This document shows, in pieces, positions 47,634 through 59,558 of a DNA stretch of 64,000 nt. The DNA lies in NCBI GenBank assembly GCA_950295325.1, contig OX485803.1:43043554-43107553 (forward strand), read 5' to 3'. Under the pieces are notes generated by a model that ran no database searches, was not told the origin of the DNA, and saw nothing but the letters and a program-made list of their open reading frames with translations. The translations under genes and the position numbers were made by a program. Within the stretch, counting starts at the first letter, position 1. Each line of letters starts with the position of its first letter. This DNA comes from Polytrichum commune (lineage: Eukaryota > Streptophyta > Polytrichopsida > Polytrichales > Polytrichaceae).

Positions 47634-48526
47634 CCTCAATGTCCACGAAGTAGAGGTTAGGCATGTCGTTTATAATGATTATTGTTGCAGGATGATGGAA
47701 TCCAAAGCTTATACTGGCCGAAAGATCGTATGGAATCAAAGAAAGCTTGTAGCCGTTTCCTATTTCGTTGATAATTGATAGTCTACTAAACTGCTACTCA
47801 ATAGGAAAATCAGGCATGGCATACCAGAACTGTTGAGCACATTTTATGTGCTGATTAACACCCTTTGAAGTGTTGTAGGGAAATCATCATATTCTAAATT
47901 GAAAATTTTATAGATCCTAACCTCCAGCCAATGTGGGGCACAAAACCTTCTCTTACTTCGTCTGGATTAGAAGCTGGTCATACATCAAAACTATATAGAG
48001 TCTAGAGGAATCCTCTATATGCACATAGGATTTGGAAAGGAGGGAAATTACTGAGAGGTGATTTCTCTAACTTCCAATTTGAAGATAAGATTATAGAAGT
48101 TGCACAGTCTAGCTGTACATGAAATTTTCTGAAAAGAAAACGGTGAGGTTGATACATCACTTGCCTTGCAGAGGAGGAAGGACATTCACATGTGAGTCAC
48201 CTGATCCTCTCAAATCGTGAGGACATGACATCGTCATTAGTACTGTCTGCCTCCTGACGGAATAGAAGTGCTTGTAATTATCAGGCAGAGAACCCAATGT
48301 GCAACTCCCTCATGTCTTGCAAATATTAAGGCCCCAAGGAAGAGCTTTTCTCCAATAATGTTATGGCTTTCTCCACCGAAGAGCATGCGTAGTTGAAGTG
48401 TAACTAGTCCGCGAAAAGTGTAGAGTTATTGTGTGTGCTTGGGGAGCCAAGAATGCTTAGTCGAACCAGCCCACTGCTGCATCGAGCTTCCTCTTGTAGA
48501 CCCCCAAGGACACAGAGTTAAGATTG

Positions 48527-48575
48527 CTGGCCTTCTCTGTTTGGCCGCTGCACCCACCGCCACTTCTCTGTTGGC
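48527..48575 (-). repeat. Inverted 35 bp piece of exon 3 in the pseudogene's intron 1
   Basis: The reverse strand carries a 35 bp exact match to 50180-50214 of exon 3 (begins AAGTGGCGGTGGGTGCAGCG). The equivalent position in the 27.5 kb gene lacks it. It produces the antisense frame read EVAVGAAAKQRR. Confidence 0.8.
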
Positions 48576-49419
48576 TGCCTTGAGTTGAAGAGACTTCCCA
48601 AAATCGGTCCATGCGTTCTCCACGTAGCTTCTGTCTCGTGTGCAGTGAGCATCCCTGCAAGCGTCGAGTTTGTTCAAGCCTCCTGATTTTTGTTTTCACA
48701 GAAAAAAACTCATTTTGTGCCATGCTATGGTCGAGATTTAGTATTCTGTTTAGGTTTGATGTCGCCATGGAGGGAGTGCATTTACTTGGTGACAGTTTGC
48801 ATATTTCAGTGCAGATTTATGTACAGCAATGTTTCCCGTGCAGCTTACTGAAGGTGTTTCATCTTTGTTTTGTTGCAGCGGTGATCCAATCATATGCGAG
48901 AGTTCCTGGCAAATCCACAAGAACCGTTTTGTTTTCGTGAACCATCCATCTGACAAGGTGAGCTACTTGCAAAAGCAGCAGTTATGTGCCGGGGCTACCG
49001 TGTTATATGAGTGAGGAGTCGGAGGGAGCCATCAGGGAGATCCATGATTGCATTGGCAATGCTGTTGTCAACAACAAAACAATTGTGGTGGGGAATGGCA
49101 GCTCCCAGACTCTCACTGCCGCCCTTTTTGTGCTCGCCAACAGAGACGAGGGTGCGCCATCCACTGCTGTCGTAGCAGCGGCGCCATATTGCTCTGTGAG
49201 TTGAATCTTTCATTTCACTCTCCAACAAAGTGCATTAGAGTGTTTCAAGTTTTAGGTTAAGCTAAATCTTCTGTTTGTCTGAGTGAGTCACTTGTGGAAT
49301 CTTCTGTTGCATGTGCACAAAGTACATATATTCATCTCAGAATATCTATGTTGTTTGGGTTAGCTGATCAATGACTTTCGTCTGTCCTTAATATATGCTT
49401 TGATATATAGCTCGGCCAG

Positions 49420-49570
49420 CTCGAGATGGTTGTGTGGTTTTAATAAGGATTGAAATAGTTTGTGATTGAAGTCTTGCATCACAGGCTTACCCTGTAGAGC
49501 AGAGCATCTGCAAAGCATGCTCTTCCACTGGGCTGGTGATGCAATGGTCACGCTCCAGAAGTTCGAAACT
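49420..49570 (+). pseudogene. Decayed exon 3 copy, first of two
   Basis: Starts after CCAG with CTCGAGATGGTTG, is interrupted by about 45 bp, then resumes CTTGCATCACAGGCTTACCC and CTTCCACTGGGCTGGTGATG. Confidence 0.75.
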
Positions 49571-49733
49571 CCAATTAAAGCTTATGTGATGGAGTGTTTG
49601 AATTATCTGTTCCATCTGCACGAGTATCTACATATATCTCACAATATCTTGCTGTTTAGGTGAGCTTATGATCCAGTGACTTTCTATTGATTGTGTGTAT
49701 ATATTGATATGCTAAATTGATTTATAACTCCAG

Positions 49734-49850
49734 CTCGAGGTGGCCGGTCTTGCATCACAAGCTGAGCCTAAATTGTCAGAGCATCTGCAAACCACGCTCT
49801 TTCCACTGGGCTGGTGATGCAATGGTCACGCCCCAGAAGTCTGAAAACCC
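49734..49850 (+). pseudogene. Decayed exon 3 copy, second of two
   Basis: Begins CTCCAG/CTCGAGGTGGCCGGTCTT. Reads LEVAGLASQAEPKLSEHL before a one-base shift at TTTCCACTGGG creates a stop. It keeps the AG acceptor that the full-length exon 3 at 50009 has lost. Confidence 0.78.
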
Positions 49851-51286
49851 ATTAGATTCAGCCTCCTTGTTGGAGTAATTGGGAAATCTGCTATATCTGC
49901 GCAAGTAAATATATATCTCACAAAGCTTGTTGTTCAAGTCAGCTGATGGTTCAATGATTTTTTATCGTTTATGTGCAAATGTCACATCAATTTGAAGTAT
50001 AACTCCAACTCGAGGTGGTTGTTCTTGCATTTGGACAAGCTTACCCTACCGTGGCAGAGCATTCGGCATTCTCGCTCTTCCATTGGGCTGGCGATGCAAA
50101 CAATTACCAACCCAAGGACGAGGCAGCGGTGGTTGAATTCGTGACTTCTCCGAACAATCCTTGTCACTCTCTTCGCAATAAAGTGGCGGTGGGTGCAGCG
50201 GCCAAACAGAGAAGGAAATTGATGGTGCACGACATGCCTTACCACTGGCCGAGCTTCACTGCTGTCACCGAGGCTTGCAAGCACAACCTGATGATTTTCA
50301 CCTTGGCCAATTGCACCAGCCCTGCAGGAATGCATCTGGCGTGAGTCACTCACTTGATCTATTGTGCAAGTCACATGTTACAAGTATGGTTGCTGACACA
50401 AGCTTCACATACTAACCCATCAGACTAAAAGTTGATGAATAATTCCTGCAAGTTGTAGGTGGACAGTAATGTTGTGACATGTGTATTCCTTTGCACCACA
50501 GTTGGGATTTGGCACGATACCCAAGGCCGCGCGGTTGAGCTCCTCTATGCCACCTCCAAGTGGTATGAAGATTGTGCTCAGAACTCTACTATTTACTCAA
50601 GAGACTTGAACGATTTGATTACTACCTGCATGTTTTTCCATTACGAAAATGCTTTGATGGAAGCTTGTTGGGTGAAGGTGCGAGGCGTACTTGCTACGAA
50701 TCTGGGTATTCATTGTGCCAGAGCCATGTGAACCTGATGGTTGCCTTTTCCTTTGCACTTGCTATCAACCTGTCCTGGTACATTGTATGGTTATTTAAAT
50801 TGATCGTTCAAGTCTCTAGAGTGGAAAGTTGGATTTTCAGTGCCTAGAGTTCTGAGGAGTAATGCGGCATGCTCCAATTCTTTCATACGCTCAACTCTGC
50901 TTAGCTCAATGACATTCGAAATGCAACAAGCTAAGTTGATTTCAAGTTAGGGATCATGACATATGTATCTTACAGTATCAGTGCTTGAGATATGAATAAA
51001 ATTGCATGACATACGATAGTCTTTAGGAATTATTGTTGATTGCATAGGTCGAGGCATTATGCTGTGAAGTTACTAACCCTTGCTATGCATGTGTTGTGAT
51101 GACTCAGCATTCGTGTGTTCGAAGAGGAGGACTCCGACTAATAGCTCATTCTGAAGCAGAAATGGCACCTTTGCTCTTGGTGATGCAACATTTGGAGTGT
51201 CGCCTATGTATGTGCGCATCAGTCTCGTGATGCAGGAGAATTCTGTATGTGCCCTTGTTGGACGTCTCCCATCCTTGTGCACTTGA

Positions 51287-52735
51287 ATGGGTTAACGATC
51301 TTCATCTTTTCATGCTTCATCATTCACGAGCTACATTTTCATGCTTCTTTTTTCAGGCATGCAAAGATGGAAGACGTCCGACAAGGGCATCTACAAGATT
51401 CTCTTGATTCAGTAGACTGATATGTGCAAAAATGTTATTTAGGCTCATGAACATGTGTAGGCCAGAAAAGTGGTATCAAGGAACAATTAATGGATAGACA
51501 GTCTCTCAAATTTTGTCACACTTATGCACTCTTTGATGCCTTTTTTCGAATGACATTTTGATGTAACTTGCGGCAACTACTGTATTATATTTCAATGCAT
51601 TGAAGTGAATACTAAGTCAATTGCCACTCTCAAAAAATTCGGTAATCATGGAGGCAAGAATTCTGCACATGAGTTTAAAGCTTCAGTTGAAACTCTTGTG
51701 TTGGTCCTTTTTTAGACAACACCGACTTGAAGACAAACCAGCATAATGGCAAACGTCTTAGTCTTGCGGTGCTAGATTATCATCCTCAAAAATTAGTCTA
51801 TGTTGAGATTTAGATGTGCTAAGTACTGGTGTTTTGGATACAAAGAGCTTCAATAAGCTCAAGTGAAAAGGATGGATGGTCACTAATCTCGAATTAAAAA
51901 TGAATCGCTGAATTGCACTGTCAATCAAATTCAAAGGCTCAACAAATTTGGTAAGTTGGAAGCTGAAATTAACCGCACATGATTTCATTCATGAGTCACA
52001 TTTCTCATGTTGACCCCTAGTAGACTAAACTGATTTCTTGACAAGCAATTTGGCACACGGTTCATTCATTGCGGTGCAGGCTTATAAATATCCTCAAGAA
52101 ATGAACCTAATGTTGAGCTTCAGATCTGGTGTTCTTGGGTGCAGAGGGATTTGATCTTCTCAAGACAAAAGAAACGAGTTGGATCCCTAATTTCAAACCA
52201 TGAAATCAGGGTTTTTAAGGTTTGCAAGCATAACACTACTCAGCGACATGGGCCCTAAGAATAATACAGTGGAATGTTGGGAGATCAATCCGAATTGGAG
52301 TCTCCAGGTGCAACTTTTCGAGCATCCCACTGTTATATTTCAAGGCCCCACGAAACAAGAGTTGTTTGCTAATGCTAAATACTGTTATGAGCTTCCTCAA
52401 ACTACTGAAGGAAACTTGACAAATATCGACACAACACATGGATTCTTGACCAATATGGCCTGACATCTCCCTGGACGATGGTTGAGCATCAAATTGCATC
52501 ACAAGGAAACTTTGGATCCTTGAATAAGAGCCTCTTACTGAATCTTACAGAGAACAACATCATTGTCGAAATTAAACTGACAATGTGTGCCAACAAGCCT
52601 TTACATTACATGTGCTGATGGGATGTGGCCACACCATGTCATCGGTCAGCTTAAATTATTCCAGTTTGTCAGTTGAACAAACTGAAGCCCCTGATAAGAA
52701 GATGTGCCTGAATCGAACATAGCAATACTCTGGAC
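51287..52735. other. No gene recognised; a diverged tandem repeat
   Basis: 51.3-51.7 kb matches the 3' flank of the 27.5 kb gene. About 51778-52000 and 52088-52290 appear to be tandem copies of one roughly 300 bp unit (CTGGTGTTTTGGATACAAAG against CTGGTGTTCTTGGGTGCAGA). The 87-codon frame at 52200-52463 has no recognised domain. Confidence 0.5.
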
Positions 52736-52739
52736 ACCT

Positions 52740-52990
52740 ATATTTGAGTGGTATGTGGGTAGGTGTGGATCGAAGAATGGAAGCTAAAAAGATATGTGTT
52801 TAAAAGAGATTGGATTACGTGCTCAATTATGTTATTAACCATTCTAGGTTCAATAGTCTACATGAATGGAGGATGTATGTGATCACTTAATGAGCAAAAA
52901 TAATCTTCTTTTTTTTTGATAAATAAGATGTTCATGTGAGCTCTAAATATTATGAGGCAAAATTTTCAGATTTGCTAAGCATCTCGCACG
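52740..52990 (+). repeat. Dispersed repeat R1
   Basis: GGGTAGGTGTGGATCGAAGA, ATATGTGTTTAAAAGAGATT, TTCATGTGAGCTC, ATTATGAGGC; same order as the other copies. Confidence 0.7.
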
Positions 52991-53023
52991 AATTGCGTGT
53001 TTCGTAACCTACGAGAAGAGGGT

Positions 53024-53210
53024 CCGAGACGACCCTAAACTACCGGATGATGGTGGAGAGATACCCAAATCTCAAGGAAGATGTTGGCGGTTCGATTCTC
53101 GGGCTGTGAAATCTCCTCTCTGCTTGACGGAAAACTTGCCAGGTTGTTAACTGTCTCCTGTGCTTTGTTGTTGGCCTGTCAACCTTCTGTCTTAAAAACA
53201 TAAAAATAAA
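53024..53210 (+). mobile_element. tRNA-derived SINE candidate
   Basis: Pol III A box-like TGGTGGAGAGA (53051-53061) and a near-perfect B box GGTTCGATTCT (53089-53099), spaced as in tRNA genes, at the 5' side of a block starting GACCCTAAACTACCGG. A second copy lies at about 57066-57231 on the other strand. Not a functional tRNA: no cloverleaf acceptor stem is apparent. Confidence 0.6.
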
Positions 53211-53392
53211 ATACGAGAAGAGGGTGAAGAGAGAAAAGTATCCAAATAACACACATCCACCTTGGTAGAGGTTAGTCTGGCAAGTGGAGCTTGAAAGACC
53301 ATGATATTTTACCAATATTTTAGAGTAAAAAATGAGTCACATGGAGAAGATTCAATCTGTGACAGGAATTAGCAACTTGAAGTGCAAATATA

Positions 53393-53819
53393 AGGTAGAA
53401 ATACCATAACCCGTTAACCACCCTCTAGCCATGCACTAGACCGCCGTCATAATGGTGAAGTGCCATTTCTAAAACCGATCATGGCTCGACGGCAACTTCA
53501 ATGTGTGTACACTTAGTATAGCCAATGGGAGTCAAGTGTTAATGTACTCATGAGGTAACCGATTTAGGCGAGGTTCTGTATGGAAATGCGGATTACCGTG
53601 TTCAACTTGGTGTTGGGAGAATCTAGTGAACGAGTAGGGGGTTGGACAACTTTCCACTTTGAAAAATTGTGGAATATTTTTGTACAAGGCAAAAATATAT
53701 GAAACAACTTGCATTCTTCATGAATCCTTCTCATCTATCTTGGAAAATTATCTCATGATTGTCAGACCAGATCTTCAAGGCGAATCACCTTATTTTCATG
53801 GGTTATGGTATTTCTACCT
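53393..53819 (+). mobile_element. TA-flanked TIR element (family B), simple copy
   Basis: Ends AGGTAGAAATACCATAACCC and its exact complement, 20 bp, bordered by TA (53391-53392, 53820-53821). 427 bp. It provides the empty-site reference for the longer copy at 40575-42023. TA duplication suggests Tc1/mariner. Confidence 0.9.
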
Positions 53820-53821
53820 TA

Positions 53822-54661
53822 TGGCAGACTGCCATGATGTAAAAATCATCCTACCGAAGTCGCACTCCATCTAAACAAATCAGTCATATGCCTACACTTG
53901 GGAGTCATACTTTCTTAGAACTTGACAACTAAAGTAGACGTGCCTTGAATGGAAAGTTTTTTCTGCGCATGCAGGACATGAAACACACAATTATCATGAG
54001 ATCCTTAGCAAACTGAGATCATGCATGTAGCCATTTGTCTCATGATTATTAGAGTTCATATGATGAATATATTGCTCATTACAAAAAGTGAAGATTTTCG
54101 TGCTCATCGAGTGGTCATATATATAGGTCTCCACAATCATGTTGACTAGTGAGCCCAGAATGGTTAGCATATGTTGAGCACGTACTCCAATCTCTTTTAA
54201 ACATGTGCTTTTTTGGTGCCAATTTTTAGATCTACAAATGTAGGTCTAATAATATGCGTTAATTTTCTCTTTCAATTATCAACAAGATCGAGGTAAAATA
54301 TTAAGGTTCATAAATGATAGAAAATATTCTCAAATGATTAAGAGGACAACATCTGATAAGGTGTAGGTACTGTAGTGCATCTTTCCAATGTTATCAATTT
54401 CAAGGTTCTTGTTTTCAAAGTTAAGTTTGTGATCATAGAAGGACCCCCAAAAATTGAAAAATTAATTAGCCGTTCAAGTATCTCTAGTTGGGAGATTTTC
54501 AAATTTATGTGATGAGGTGTGACAAAAGATTTTTTTCACTTTGATTTCTTATCAAGAATCGTACTTGTTTGGGGTGTAGTTTTAAGATCAGTGAAACAAC
54601 ATTAGAAAGCTTGTAGTAAATATACCATCAACATGCAACTTACAGTTGTACTTGGACTCCT

Positions 54662-54707
<46 letters not shown>

Positions 54708-57065
54708 CCAAAGTCCAAACCCAAAGGTGCATCCCACTTTATTCCTTGCTCAAAATAACCCCTCCAATCTAACGGCCAAGATCTTGTCAATGATTGATTT
54801 TTTAATGAAAAAAAACCGACGGCCTCTCGACCATAGTTTGGGTTTCCATTCCCGTCCGACCCAAACTTCCTTCAAGAGTCCATCGCCTTCTTCAAAAAGT
54901 AATCATTTTAAATTACGACTGCCTTTGGACTTTGGCCATAGTGTGAAGGGTCGAGAGGCTGAACTCTTGGTTTCTTGCAATTTGATTGGTGGAGATCGAC
55001 GGCCTCTCGACCTTCGGCCATAGTATGGATGGGAAGAGAGATGCACTCATTCATATGCTACAATTTCCTCTAGGATATCAAGGCTATGTTGTGCCAAAAT
55101 GTCACATGGAATCAATGGCTTTATGAAAGATTCGGTTGGACCACAACTTGGGCTTCGTACCTTGAAACTCATACGCTCCACTTTGTCAATCCACTTTCTC
55201 ACTCAATTGAAAACTCCAATCCACAATTGCTCATAATTCCTTGACTTGAAAATGCAATCCTTTGAATTTCGACACCCATTTGATTCTCCTATGTCATCAA
55301 ACAATTTATATAAAAAAAACACGGAAGGCAAGGCTAAGCTGCATTAGGAGTGGACTCGAGCGGTGGAAGGATAAGAGACTGAGTCAAGTCCAAAGGAGAC
55401 TTAAAGCTACCTTGTGGCAATTTTTTCCATCTTGAGTGTCCTTGGGACCACTTCGGTGGCATTCACCTATTACGATATACATCTTTATTCACACTCCGCT
55501 TCAATGTGCTAGTATGAGGCAACTTTCTACTCTTTCTTTTATTTTGTACTTAATAGTCAATGTACGACTTACCCAGGGAGTGCACTGTTCAAGTACTCTA
55601 TTTATACACGTGGGTGAACAAAAGGGGTATTATTTAAAACAAGCATGTACAAAATGTACGTAGAAGAGACATATTGCTATTAAGCAAGAAGTAGATATAC
55701 ATGAGGCTATAGAAAAATATATGTAAAGTACGCATTTACTCGTTTACGCATTCAAGTCAGACCTGGACCAAGAATCATGTGTTTTTTCATCCACTAAGTA
55801 ACGACTTTATAACTAAAAATCCATGATTTGATATTATACATATAATAGGGCCATATTTTTGCATTTCCAAACATTTGTACACATGTTATATACAATTTCT
55901 GTATTTGTTTTTGGACCCTTGTGTACGTATGGAAATGTATTTTGAAGCAATGAGATTTGTAAGTATATTGCTTGATTTTAGCAAAAATAAAATGTATACA
56001 GGGGTATTTTAATAAGGGGCATGCACGCACGTGATGCTTGGTTTTAATGAATAGTGCACTCCCTGAGACGACTTATATACACAATTTGTACATAGGGATC
56101 AATGTACAACTTATCTACACAATTGTACATAGGAGTCAATATACGACCTATATACACAATTTGTACGAGTTTCATAAGTCTTTGAATCATTCTTTTATAC
56201 TCGTGGGTTCATAGTTTGATTTCGTACATTATCTTATGTCAACTTGATGAAGTTAAGCTAGACTTGTATTATGTGATTTTGATGATAAAGCATTAAGTAC
56301 GTATTTACATCCAAGGATACTCATGCTAAGTATTTGAACCCAAAACTTCAGTGATGTTAAAGTATCTAAATAATTTAAATAGTACATGATTTGATAAATG
56401 GGTTCATTCTTGACACAAGTATAGCCCACCCGCACTTACTGGTGCGGGTCACCAATGAACCGTTCTTACCAACAAAGACCACTTTTAGAGTTGGTTTAGC
56501 CAATGAGAGGCATTTGGATGTAACCAATGCTGGTAGGAAGCGCTTGCTGGTGGCCTACACTAGTACGTGTGGGTGAGCTATTAGCTTAAAATAGAAGCAT
56601 AGGGATTTTAGATGCTCATGGTTTAATCTTTGATTTATGACACATTTTTAGTTCAATTTTTATGGATGTCCTACACTCACTTTTCGTACAAAGTGATCTA
56701 CCCGACTCCGCCCCTATACCTCCACACCCATTCTTATTATTCCCACGCCCCAAAAGTCTACTTGAAGACAAAATATGGAATTATGAAGTTATTGAATCTC
56801 TCTCTCATATATCCCCCCATTTCCCAACTATTGGAAGATTCTATTAGAGGATAATGGTAGAACCCTCTGATAGAATAATTATTATTATATGATGATTATG
56901 ATAATATTGTAGAATTTGTTTTAAACTATATGCTCAATATTTATCATTTAGTTATAAAGAATTACAAAAAAATGTAAGCGTGATTTCTCCCATCATAATT
57001 TAATATCATAGCATTCAAGTAACTGATGCGGATTCACACATCTCCCATAAAATTGAGGTATGTTA
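53822..57065. other. Gene-free stretch
   Basis: Contains an R1 copy at 54030-54245 (minus), the (GA)n tract at 54665-54704, and two copies of GACGGCCTCTCGACC (about 54819 and 55000) in a small local repeat. The frame at 54646-55023 is driven by the GA tract and is not considered a gene. Confidence 0.5.
54665..54704. repeat. (GA)n microsatellite
   Basis: About twenty uninterrupted GA units. Confidence 0.92.
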
Positions 57066-57231
57066 AAAGTGTCTCTTCTCATTTTTGGAACACATGAGAC
57101 ATGTGACCACCTGGCTAGTTTCTCTGTCAAGTAGAGAGAAGATTTCACAGTCGCGAATCGAACCACCAACCATTCCATTTGGTTTTGGTTGCCTCTCCAG
57201 TATCCTCCGGTAGTTTAGGGTCATCTCAAAT
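57066..57231 (-). mobile_element. tRNA-derived SINE candidate, second copy
   Basis: On the minus strand GACCCTAAACTACCGG is followed by A box-like TACTGGAGAGG (57202-57192) and B box GGTTCGATTCG (57164-57154), then a GTGAAATCTTCTCTC block shared with 53.1 kb. Confidence 0.6.
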
Positions 57232-58463
57232 AATGTATTATGAATGTATCAATGTATCCACCCATAAGAATCGATGTAACCAAAAAGTCCATGTTCCAAG
57301 AATATGTCCAGAACAAACTATTTATGTATGAGTTTTGGATCTTCTCAAATTTTGGTTTGAATGAAAAGATTACTCTTTCCATGTCCTCATTGTGTAATCA
57401 ACTTCCCCATACAAATGGTCAATTATAAACATGTTGATAATAATGAGCTCATATGCCCTCGGCACCAAGGGTGGTATGATGTTCCAAGTTCAATAAGGGT
57501 AAATAAGGGTTAAATGACCATTTAAGTTCATAGGGTATGCAGTGTATCTTTGTTCTTGAGATTTTGACGATGGCAATACATTGTTCGAGAGGGCCCTAGT
57601 GGAGGGTCAAAATCCTGAAGAGAAGTTTCAAACACACATGACTTAGAATTAAGTACACCATTTATGGTATTTAGTGCCACGTGCACTATTTGTGAAGGGC
57701 CTAAACTAGATGTCTAGAGGTCTCAAATTATCATATCCATTATATATCAATATGATATGATTTGTCATCATTATAAGTATTTTTCTAAGTGAAAATATTT
57801 ATAGTGTGACATTTAGCATAGCACATTGGGATACCTGAGATGATAGTTTTGCATTTTCGTGTGCAAGGGGAAGGTATTTTTGAACAAATTAAGTGTCATG
57901 TATGTACACTTTAGTCGACTTCTAGACCATTGTGTAACGTAGGCATACATCTCATAACACTATTGGCTATACTCATGCCAAGATATTAGTAAGCGCACTC
58001 ATTGCTTAATAATGCTATGCGCATTTGACGAACGATTTGCAATTAATGAACTTGATTTGATTGGTATTACTGCCTCAAACATGAATCCTTATTAAAAAAA
58101 CATAAAGGCTCCTTTCTGTTTAGTCCTTATCTAGTGGTACACCTTATCATGATTGGACTCTCTTAACACGGGGTTGTTGGACCACGAATCCTCAAAATTG
58201 TTTACTAAATATACTTAGCATAATGTTTTCTCCCTTTTATGGATGATATCATCCGAGTGTCATAACCAACCTTAGCAACGCCACTTTACATGTAACCGAA
58301 GCAGCCCACGTGGGTGTACAAAAAGGGCTTAGTGAACAATGGCCACAACTAGTATACATATATAGTAGGGTGTGGGTATTGTATCAAACCTTAAATAAGA
58401 AAGGCTTCCAGTTCATATTGGACTTGAAATTTACAAGGCAGCTCAGCAACTATAGTAGTAATC
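57232..58463. other. Gene-free AT-rich stretch
   Basis: Nothing that I can support. Parts of 57.6-57.9 kb resemble the reverse complement of about 62.5-62.9 kb (AGTGTCACATG, ATCTCTAGAGGT motifs), suggesting another worn repeat. Confidence 0.4.
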
Positions 58464-58466
58464 TAA

Positions 58467-58861
58467 GGGCATCTGTAGTGGATCTAGGTAAAGCTCACTG
58501 CAAACCAAAACCTATCTTTTGACTGACCTAAAATTATAAACTGAAATTACCATCATTAGAAGCACACCTAAATAAACGTGAGATATTTCTCAAGAAAAAA
58601 GAATTGTAAAAATTTGACGTAGGTGAAATCCCTCATTGAAAACACCACATTTTCAAAATTTAGAGGGAGTGCACCAAATCTTGCTTTAAAATGGAAAGAT
58701 CCTCCCACACTCCCTCCAAATTTTTGACATTTAGAGGGAGTGTGGGAGGATCTGTCCATTTTTAAGCAAGATTTGGTGCACTCCCTCTAAATTTTGAGCA
58801 ATTTTAAGCAAGATAGGTCTTGGTTTGCAGTGAGCTTTACCTAGTTGCATTGTTGATGCTC
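58467..58861. mobile_element. PIF/Harbinger-like MITE, mostly palindromic
   Basis: Terminal repeats begin GGGCATCTGTAGTGGATCTA and end ...TGCATTGTTGATGCTC, with perfect TAA target duplications (58464-58466, 58862-58864). About 40 bp of inner terminal repeat (CTAGGTAAAGCTCACTGC...) is near-perfect. The centre (about 58653-58800) is a second near-perfect inverted repeat around TTTTGAC. A transcript would fold almost end to end. Confidence 0.88.
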
Positions 58862-59219
58862 TAAGGTAAGAATCCAATGACTCCTCAGAGCAATTATTTA
58901 AGCAACCCAAGGACGTTACGTTCCTCACTTAAGGAAGCTAGAGAAACAGAAAATGGTGAAAATGAGCTAATTCGGCCAGAAATAGTGGCCTGCAATTTAC
59001 ACAATGTTTTGAGAGAATGAATCGAGGAAGTGATGAGAAATACAAGTTTTTGTATGATTTCATTCCCTGTAAATAACGGCTTATAGATGAATGCACGCAA
59101 AATAGTTACCTCAATGGTATTCAAAAGTGATCTCACGCAGCATGAAGTAGAACTTATCCGGCCTATCACTGAATTTGGCCTATTGTTGTATCTTTTTCAG
59201 GCCATCACTTTCACAACTA

Positions 59220-59558
59220 CACTGAATATGATATTTAGTGTTTGATACACTAAAAAAAAGGAATACATTTAGTGTATAAGGTGTACACATACACTAAATA
59301 TCACTAACCCTATGAAAGTAAGTAACATTAAATGTAAACTCAAATGCTAAATATCGATTATGGTAATACGTGGAAGTTACATGCATGAATTTAGTGTTAG
59401 TAAGGATATGAAAAAAAATTAACAATGATAAAAGGAGAAGGGAGGTGGCGGTGCATTTATGTCTAACACTAATTATCAAAGAATTGAAAATTAGTGTTGA
59501 GCAGGATAGGGTGGTAACAACACTAAATATAATCAAACACTAAATATCATATTTAGTG
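59220..59558 (+). mobile_element. TACACTAAATA-type MITE, copy 3
   Basis: 339 bp. Ends CACTGAATATGATATTTAGTG and CATATTTAGTG, bordered by TA (59218-59219, 59559-59560). Opposite orientation to the copy at 40053-40380. Confidence 0.85.

Larger units (their letters stand above)
47634..51286 (+). pseudogene. TAR-like pseudogene, paralogue of the gene at 27.5 kb
   Basis: Homology to the 27.5 kb gene begins at about 47634 inside intron 1; exon 1 and its upstream region are missing. Exon 2 relic: 48879-49195, with a 2 bp deletion after SYL (intact TTGTGCAAA, here TTGCAAA) leading to a stop at about 49015. Exon 3 relic: 50009-50340, open throughout but its acceptor CAG has become CAA (50006-50008). 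It keeps LANC at the position of the PLP lysine and has CTSPAG where the relative has CIGHAG. Exon 4 relic: from about 50494; roughly 70 bp including the acceptor and WAIVK are deleted, and the 3' end is scrambled. Exon 5 relic: 51108-51286, with an in-frame stop after GGACTCCGAC. At least four independent lesions. Confidence 0.9.

Noticed and set aside
54646-55023. 125-codon frame with an Arg-Glu repeat
   Set aside because: The start lies in a GA microsatellite and the remainder has no recognised domain or splice context.
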